NCBI RefSeq assembly: GCF_023498005.1
Contig: NZ_CP097289.1
Location: 7,936,001 to 8,000,000 of the forward strand
Length of the DNA stretch: 64,000 nucleotides
Origin: Streptomyces durmitorensis
GTDB lineage: Bacteria > Actinomycetota > Actinomycetes > Streptomycetales > Streptomycetaceae
Direction: 5' to 3'
The stretch's first letter is position 1. Each line of letters begins with the position of its first letter. Positions 58,814 to 64,000 of the stretch are shown in pieces. The notes beneath the pieces were generated by a model, which saw nothing but the letters and a program-made list of their open reading frames with translations, was not told the DNA's origin and made no database searches. Position numbers and translations under genes: made by a program.

Positions 58814-59989
58814 GTGAGCGTCGAACCGCCGTCGTCAGGACGCCCCACAGGACCCCCGTCAGGCCCGCTCTCGGGCCCTTCGCAGCCGGGGGAGACCCAG
58901 ACAGGTTCGACGCCACCGCCCAGCGGGGACCGGCCGTCGCCGCCCCCGGGCGGTCCGCCGAGCGGCCCTCCGGGTGACACTCCGGGCGGCCCTCCCGGCG
59001 GCGCGAGCCCGGAGGAGGGTCCCGGCGGGGGCCCGGAGCCGGACCGCCCCTGGTGGAGGTCGGCGCCGCGCGTGGCGGCGATCTCCCTCGTGATCGTGGC
59101 CGCGGTCGTGCTGACCGTCGTACTCACGCGGCCCGACAGCTCGGACGGCACCAAGGACGCCGGCGGCGAGGTCATCCTCCAGCCCGCGGCGAAGTCGGGC
59201 CCCGACCCCTTCACCGAGTCGACGGCACGGGACGACGCCACGCCCGCGTCACCGAGCGCGCTGCCGAGCTCATCGGCATCGGCCAATGTGACGCGCGGCG
59301 TCGACGGCTCCGCCCCCGGCCTCTACGGCGGGACGCGGAAGGTCGGAAGCTGCGACGTGGAGCAGCAGGTCACCGCCCTCAAGAAGGACCCGGCGAAGAA
59401 CAAGGCGTTCGCGTCGGTCCTCGACATCGACGCGGCAGCCGTCCCCGCCTACCTGCGGGCGCTCACGCCCGTGCAACTGCGCATGGACACGCGCGTCACC
59501 AACCACGGCTACCGCGACGGCGCCCCCACCTCCTACCAGGCCGTCCTCCAGGCGGGCACCGCCGTGCTCGTCGACGACCGTGGTGTGCCGCGCGTGCGCT
59601 GCGCCTGCGGAAACCCGCTGCTGCCGCCCGTCGCGCAGAAGACCCCGAAGCGGACGGGCGACGCGTGGCCCGGATACCAGTCGTCGAACGTCGTGGTCGT
59701 GGCGCCCGCCGTCCAGGTCGTGAACGTGTTCGTCATGTACGACCCGAAGAGCGGCGACTGGTTCGAACGTGACAAGGGCGACACGGGCGCCGGCGACACG
59801 AAGACCGAACCGCCGGTGACGGAGCCGTCTCCGTCGGCCTCCACGTCCTCCTCCTCGTCCCCGCCCCCGTCATCCGGCGAGCCCTCCTCGCCGCCTGCCT
59901 CGTCCGTGCCGCAGACACCCTCCTCGCAACAGGAGCAGCCGCCCACCTCGCAGTCCGCGCAACCGCCGTCGTCACCGGTGGCAGATTGA
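58814..59989 (+). CDS. Proline-rich membrane-anchored extracytoplasmic protein (DUF6777-like)
   Basis: 391 residues from GTG 58814, with AGGGAAG upstream. Residues 1-75 are a Gly/Pro/Ser-rich cytoplasmic tail. One helix (APRVAAISLVIVAAVVLTVVLT, about 83-102) anchors an outer domain (about 115-320: GSCDVEQQVTALKKDPAKNKAFASVL, PAYLRALTPVQLRMDTRVTNHGYRDGAPTSYQAVLQAGTAVLVDD, RVRCACGNPL) with three cysteines; it ends in a Ser/Pro/Gln tail of about 70 residues that may span or attach to the wall. The outer block matches the DUF6777-type proteins of streptomycetes. Role unknown. Confidence 0.75.
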   Translation: MSVEPPSSGRPTGPPSGPLSGPSQPGETQTGSTPPPSGDRPSPPPGGPPSGPPGDTPGGPPGGASPEEGPGGGPEPDRPWWRSAPRVAAISLVIVAAVVLTVVLTRPDSSDGTKDAGGEVILQPAAKSGPDPFTESTARDDATPASPSALPSSSASANVTRGVDGSAPGLYGGTRKVGSCDVEQQVTALKKDPAKNKAFASVLDIDAAAVPAYLRALTPVQLRMDTRVTNHGYRDGAPTSYQAVLQAGTAVLVDDRGVPRVRCACGNPLLPPVAQKTPKRTGDAWPGYQSSNVVVVAPAVQVVNVFVMYDPKSGDWFERDKGDTGAGDTKTEPPVTEPSPSASTSSSSSPPPSSGEPSSPPASSVPQTPSSQQEQPPTSQSAQPPSSPVAD

Positions 59990-60116
59990 GGTTCGTGATC
60001 GAGCAGGTGCCGACAGGCGCTAGCGTGGTGGGTGCTGTCGGCGAGGCCCGTGCTGGGGCGGTGCTGGATCCGCGGCACAGGAGGGGTTGAGCGAGCATGC
60101 GGGCCGGAGCGGCGTC

Positions 60117-61280
60117 TTGAGAATTCTGCACACGTCCGACTGGCATCTGGGCCGGTCGTTCCACCGCGTGAACATGCTCGGCGCCCAGGCCGAGTTCATC
60201 GGCCACCTCGTCGCCACGGCGCGTGAGCGCGAGGTGGACGCCGTCGTCGTGTCCGGCGACGTGTACGACAGGGCGGTGCCCCCGCTCGCCGCCGTCGAGC
60301 TCTTCGACCACGCGCTGCACCGGCTCGCGGACCTCGGCGTCCCGACGGTGATGATCTCCGGCAACCACGACTCGGCGCGCCGCCTCGGTGTCGGTGCCGG
60401 ACTCATCGGCCGCGCGGGCATCCACCTGCGCACCGCGCCCGCCGCCTGCGCGGACCCGGTGGTCCTGGCCGACGCCCACGGGGACGTGGCGTTCTACGGC
60501 CTGCCCTACCTCGAACCGGCGCTGGTCAAGGACGAGTTCGGGGTGAAGCGGGCGGGCCACGAGGCGGTGCTCGGCGCCGCCATGGACCGGGTGCGCGCCG
60601 ACCTGACCGCCCGGGCGAAGGGCACTCGTTCCGTCGTCCTCGCCCACGCCTTCGTCACCGGCGGCGAGGCAAGCGACAGCGAGCGGGACATCACGATCGG
60701 CGGGGTGGCCGCCGTGCCCTCCGGCGTCTTCGACGGCGTCGACTACGTGGCCCTCGGCCACCTGCACGGCAGCCAGGCCCTCAGCGAGCGCGTCCGCTAC
60801 TCGGGCTCCCCGCTGCCGTACTCGTTCTCCGAGTCCACGCACCGCAAGAGCATGTGGCTCGTCGACCTCGGCGCGACGGGAGAGGTCGAGGCCGAGCGGA
60901 TCGACTGCCCGGTGCCGCGCCCGCTCGCCCGCATCCGGGGCGACATCGAGACGCTGCTCGCCGATCCGGACCTCGCCCGCCACGAGGAGGCCTGGGTCGA
61001 GGCGACGCTCACCGACCCGGTGCGCCCCGACGACCCGATGGCCCGCCTCTGCGAGCGCTTCCCGCACACCCTCAGCCTCGTCTTCGACCCGGAACGCACC
61101 CCCGAGGACCCGGACGTCTCGTACGCCCAGCGTCTGAAGGGCCGCAGCGACCAGCAGATCGCGGAGGACTTCGTGACCCATGTGCGGGGCGCGGGACCCG
61201 ACGTGCCCGAACAGGCGGTGCTGCGGGCGGCGTTCGACACCGTGCGCACCGACGACACGGTGCGCGAGGTGGCCCGATGA
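60117..61280 (+). CDS. sbcD: Exonuclease SbcCD subunit D
   Basis: 387 residues. TTG 60117 is the start: GGAG lies seven bases before it and the canonical LRILHTSDWHLGR begins there. Metal motifs of the Mre11/SbcD phosphoesterase: DWH, GDVYDR, GNHD, and ALGHLHG. With SbcC it forms the hairpin-cleaving nuclease that processes DNA ends. The sbcC start overlaps its stop by four bases. Confidence 0.96.
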   Translation: MRILHTSDWHLGRSFHRVNMLGAQAEFIGHLVATAREREVDAVVVSGDVYDRAVPPLAAVELFDHALHRLADLGVPTVMISGNHDSARRLGVGAGLIGRAGIHLRTAPAACADPVVLADAHGDVAFYGLPYLEPALVKDEFGVKRAGHEAVLGAAMDRVRADLTARAKGTRSVVLAHAFVTGGEASDSERDITIGGVAAVPSGVFDGVDYVALGHLHGSQALSERVRYSGSPLPYSFSESTHRKSMWLVDLGATGEVEAERIDCPVPRPLARIRGDIETLLADPDLARHEEAWVEATLTDPVRPDDPMARLCERFPHTLSLVFDPERTPEDPDVSYAQRLKGRSDQQIAEDFVTHVRGAGPDVPEQAVLRAAFDTVRTDDTVREVAR

Positions 61281-64000
61281 GGCTGCACCGGCTCCGGATC
61301 ACCGCGTTCGGCCCCTTCGGCACCACCCAGGACATCGACTTCGACGAGCTCTCCGCCGCCGGGCTCTTCCTGCTGCACGGTCCGACCGGCGCCGGGAAGA
61401 CCTCGGTCCTGGACGCCGTCTGCTACGGCCTGTACGGCTCGGTGCCGGGACCCCGGCAGGGCAGCGGCCAGGGCGTGACCCTGCGCAGCGACCACGCGCA
61501 GCCCGCCGTGCGGACGGAGGTGTGCCTCGAACTCACCGTGGCGGGGCGCCGGTTGGAGGTCACCCGGCAGCCGCCGTGGGAGCGCCCGAAGAAGCGCGGC
61601 ACCGGCACCACCATGGAGAAGGCGCAGAGCTGGCTCCGGGAGTACGACGCGGCCGACGACGGCGGCGCGTGGAAGGACCTCAGCCGCTCCCACCAGGAGA
61701 TCGGCGAGGAGATCACCCAGCTGCTCGGCATGAGCAAGGAGCAGTTCTGCCAGGTGGTGCTGTTGCCCCAGGGCGACTTCGCGCGCTTCCTGCGGGCCGA
61801 CGCCGAGGCCCGCGGCAAACTGCTCGGGCGGCTCTTCGACACGCGCAGGTTCGCCGCGGTCGAGCAGCGACTCGCCGAGCAGCGGCGCGATGCCGAGGGC
61901 GCGGTGCGGGAAGGCGACAGGGAGCTCCTCGCCGACGCGCACCGGATGCAGCAGGCCGCAGGGGGCACCCTTGAGGCCCCTGAGAACGCCGAGTCGCCGC
62001 TGCCGGAGCTTTCGCCCGGCGATCCCGGGCTCGCCGAGTCCGTCCTCGCCTGGGCCGCCGTAGCCCGCGCCGACGCCCGCGAACGGCGCACGATCGCCGG
62101 GTGCGCTCTCACGGCCGCGGAATCCGTGCAGGCCGCCGCGGGGCGCCGACTGGACGACGTACGCGAGCTCGACCGGCTGCAAAGGCGGTTCGACCAGGCG
62201 CAGGAGCGTGCCGCGCGCCTTGAGGAGCGCGCGGAGGAACACCGGGAGAGGCAGACCCGGATGGACCGGGCGCGCAAGGCCGAGACGGTCGCCCCCACGC
62301 TTGGGCTTCGCCGGGCCGCCGAGGAGGAGCACCGCCGCGCGACCGCCGAAGAGGCACGCGCGCGCAGCCACCTGCCCGCCACGTTCGCCGACTCCGGCGC
62401 GTCGGGGCTCGCCGCCGCCGCGCGCAAGGCAGCCGAAGAGCTCGGCGGCCTCGATTCCGCCCGGCGCGCCGAGCGGCGCCTCGCCGAACTCGCCACGGAG
62501 CGTGCCTCCTTGGAGCGCGAGGAGCGCGCCGACGGCGAGCTGCTGCGCGAGGCGGCGGACTGGCTGGAGGGCTGGGACGCGAACCGGACCGCACTCCAGG
62601 AGCGCATCGATTCCGCCCAGGAAGCGGCCACGTGCGCGGAGCACCTCGCGGGACAACTGGAGCCCGCTCAGGGCCGGTTGGACGCGGCCCGCCGTCGCGA
62701 CCGACTCGCCCAGGAGGCGACCGCCGCCCACGAACGCGCCCTCGCGGCCCGCGAGCACGCCACCACGGCCCACGAACACTGGCTGACCCTGAAGGAACAG
62801 CGCCTCACCGGCATCGCGGCGGAACTGGCCGCGGGCCTCAGCGACGGCGCCCCCTGCGCGGTCTGCGGAGCCACCGAACACCCCGCGCCCGCACCGAAGA
62901 CCGCAGGTCATGTCGACCACGCCACGGAGGAGTCGGCGCTCGCCGCGTACCGGCAGGCGGAGGAGCGGCGCACGGAGCAGGAGCGGCACCTCGGCGAGGT
63001 GCGCGAGTCGCTGGCGGCGGCCGGGGCGGCGGCGCTCGGATCGTCCGGCGGGGACGCCGCCACCGAGGCGGACGCCGCCACCGAGGACTCGGACGGCGGT
63101 CGATCGGCGGCCAGGGCGCTCCCGGAAGGCCCCTCGGTCGAGCAACTCGCCGCATTTGTCGAGAAGGTGCGAGGGGAACACGCCGAGGCGCGGGGCCGCG
63201 CGTCGGGCCTGCATGCCGCCAGGGAGGCCCTCGCCCAGGCCGAGCGCGAGCACGACCGCAGGGTCGCCGTGCAGCAGGAGGCCGCCGTGCGGGCCGCGTC
63301 GCGCGCCGCTCTTCGGGACACCCTCGACCGCGAACAGGCGGCCCTGGACGTCGAGTTGACTCGCGCACGGGGCGCAAGCGGCAGTGTCGCCGCCCGCGCC
63401 TCCCAGCTGGAGCGGCAGACCGCGCTCCTGAGCGAGGCGGCGGAAGCCGCACGTGTCGCCGACGACACCGCCCAGCGGCTCAAGGACGCCGACGCGCGAC
63501 TCGCCGACGCCGCCTTCCGCGCCGGGTTCGACACGCCGAGGGCCGCGGCCGAAGCCCTGCTCGACGACGCGCGCCACCGCGAGCTCCAGCACCGTATCGA
63601 CGCGTGGCAGAACGAAGAGGCGGCGGTGCGTTCGCTCCTCGCCGAGCCGGACGCGGCCGCCGCGGCCCAGCAGCCGCCCGCCGACCTGCGAGCCGCCCAG
63701 GAAGCCGCCGAGCAGGCCGACGGGCTGGCCCGGGCCGCCGCCTCCGCGCTCGACGCGGCCACGCGGCGCTGCACCGAACTCGACCGGCTCTCCGAGCGGT
63801 CGGCCGCCGGGGCCCGGCGGCTCGCGCCGCTGCGCGCCGAGTACGACCGCGTGGCGCGCCTCGCGGGCCTGGCCGCGGGCACGTCGGCGGACAACGAACG
63901 CAAGATGCGCCTGGAGTCCTACGTCCTGGCCGCCCGGCTCGAACAGGTCGCCGCCGCGGCGACCGCACGCCTTCGGCGCATGTCGTCGGGCCGCTACACC
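61277..64000 (+). CDS. sbcC: Exonuclease SbcCD subunit C (partial, runs off the window)
   Basis: 908 codons are present; the C-terminus is beyond the right edge. The N-terminal ATPase lobe has MRLHRLRITAFGPFG and Walker A GPTGAGKTS near residue 38, and LLPQGDFARFL in the lobe that follows. Long coiled coils rich in Ala, Glu and Arg frame the zinc hook CAVC at residues 527-530. The visible end, KMRLESYVLAARL...SGRY, is the approach to the ABC signature. The Walker B and signature are not visible. ATGA coupling to sbcD. Confidence 0.95.
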   Translation, partial: MRLHRLRITAFGPFGTTQDIDFDELSAAGLFLLHGPTGAGKTSVLDAVCYGLYGSVPGPRQGSGQGVTLRSDHAQPAVRTEVCLELTVAGRRLEVTRQPPWERPKKRGTGTTMEKAQSWLREYDAADDGGAWKDLSRSHQEIGEEITQLLGMSKEQFCQVVLLPQGDFARFLRADAEARGKLLGRLFDTRRFAAVEQRLAEQRRDAEGAVREGDRELLADAHRMQQAAGGTLEAPENAESPLPELSPGDPGLAESVLAWAAVARADARERRTIAGCALTAAESVQAAAGRRLDDVRELDRLQRRFDQAQERAARLEERAEEHRERQTRMDRARKAETVAPTLGLRRAAEEEHRRATAEEARARSHLPATFADSGASGLAAAARKAAEELGGLDSARRAERRLAELATERASLEREERADGELLREAADWLEGWDANRTALQERIDSAQEAATCAEHLAGQLEPAQGRLDAARRRDRLAQEATAAHERALAAREHATTAHEHWLTLKEQRLTGIAAELAAGLSDGAPCAVCGATEHPAPAPKTAGHVDHATEESALAAYRQAEERRTEQERHLGEVRESLAAAGAAALGSSGGDAATEADAATEDSDGGRSAARALPEGPSVEQLAAFVEKVRGEHAEARGRASGLHAAREALAQAEREHDRRVAVQQEAAVRAASRAALRDTLDREQAALDVELTRARGASGSVAARASQLERQTALLSEAAEAARVADDTAQRLKDADARLADAAFRAGFDTPRAAAEALLDDARHRELQHRIDAWQNEEAAVRSLLAEPDAAAAAQQPPADLRAAQEAAEQADGLARAAASALDAATRRCTELDRLSERSAAGARRLAPLRAEYDRVARLAGLAAGTSADNERKMRLESYVLAARLEQVAAAATARLRRMSSGRYT

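Noticed and set aside
60797..63592. 931-residue minus-strand open frame opposite sbcD/sbcC
   Set aside because: sbcC has clear motifs through this region; the opposite frame is low-complexity Gly/Arg/Leu and has no start context.

Overview
The window is a stretch of Streptomyces-type chromosome. Base composition is very GC-rich throughout, GTG and TTG starts are common, genes are packed with ATGA/GTGA overlaps, and several families typical of the genus are present (a third EF-Tu, a streptophobe-type membrane protein, a BTAD regulator, TerD/TerB, a PknF/Rv1747-like signalling exporter). No tRNA, rRNA, CRISPR array, phage module or complete insertion sequence was seen.

1-10,965 (minus strand): one long operon. 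A peptide ABC importer (permease, a permease-ATPase fusion, ATPase) is followed by an M19 dipeptidase, an S9 peptidase/beta-lactamase-fold fusion, an M20 hydrolase, a GNAT acyltransferase and the start of an enolase-superfamily racemase. The last three are the gene set known for N-succinylamino-acid-racemase conversion of D- to L-amino acids, so the operon looks like uptake and salvage of peptides containing D-residues.

11,130-25,971: mixed housekeeping and accessory genes: TVP38 and DedA membrane proteins, an AlkD-like glycosylase, EF-Tu3, a spermidine synthase-like protein whose 3' end has been tandemly copied, an MFS exporter, two tandem paralogous membrane-anchored proteins, a hotdog thioesterase, a secreted carboxylesterase, a gamma-carbonic anhydrase-like protein, a hexapeptide acyltransferase, an EamA transporter with a divergent cupin regulator, and a YbaK protein.

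26,007-33,065: CaiB-type CoA transferase; a two-component system (the kinase has an unusual C-terminal extracytoplasmic tail) divergent from an ABC-2 exporter; an OlsB/OlsA-like pair for ornithine lipid synthesis.

33,089-38,874: a degenerate erythromycin-esterase homologue, then a copper block (small membrane protein, CopA-type ATPase, PCuAC-like protein, Met/His-rich membrane protein) and an ECF sigma factor.

38,917-44,825: BTAD regulator, secreted protein, a MarR-like regulator with an IS30-type N-terminal helix-turn-helix, and the ABC-2 exporter it faces; CoA-binding protein.

44,865-47,378: TerD, BlaI, TerB and TenA-like genes in two divergent pairs, each pair separated by the same palindrome (TCTACAGCASTGTAGA), a likely small BlaI regulon.

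47,416-52,663: TetR regulator with a perfect palindrome beside an amino acid permease and amidohydrolase; phosphopantetheinyl transferase; YigZ/IMPACT protein.

52,765-57,313: FHA-FHA-ABC exporter, a low-complexity protein carrying seven Thr-x-x-Val/Ile sites, and a Ser/Thr kinase, arranged as a phosphothreonine-FHA circuit. The window ends with a streptophobe-like membrane protein, a proline-rich anchored protein, and sbcD with the first 908 codons of sbcC.
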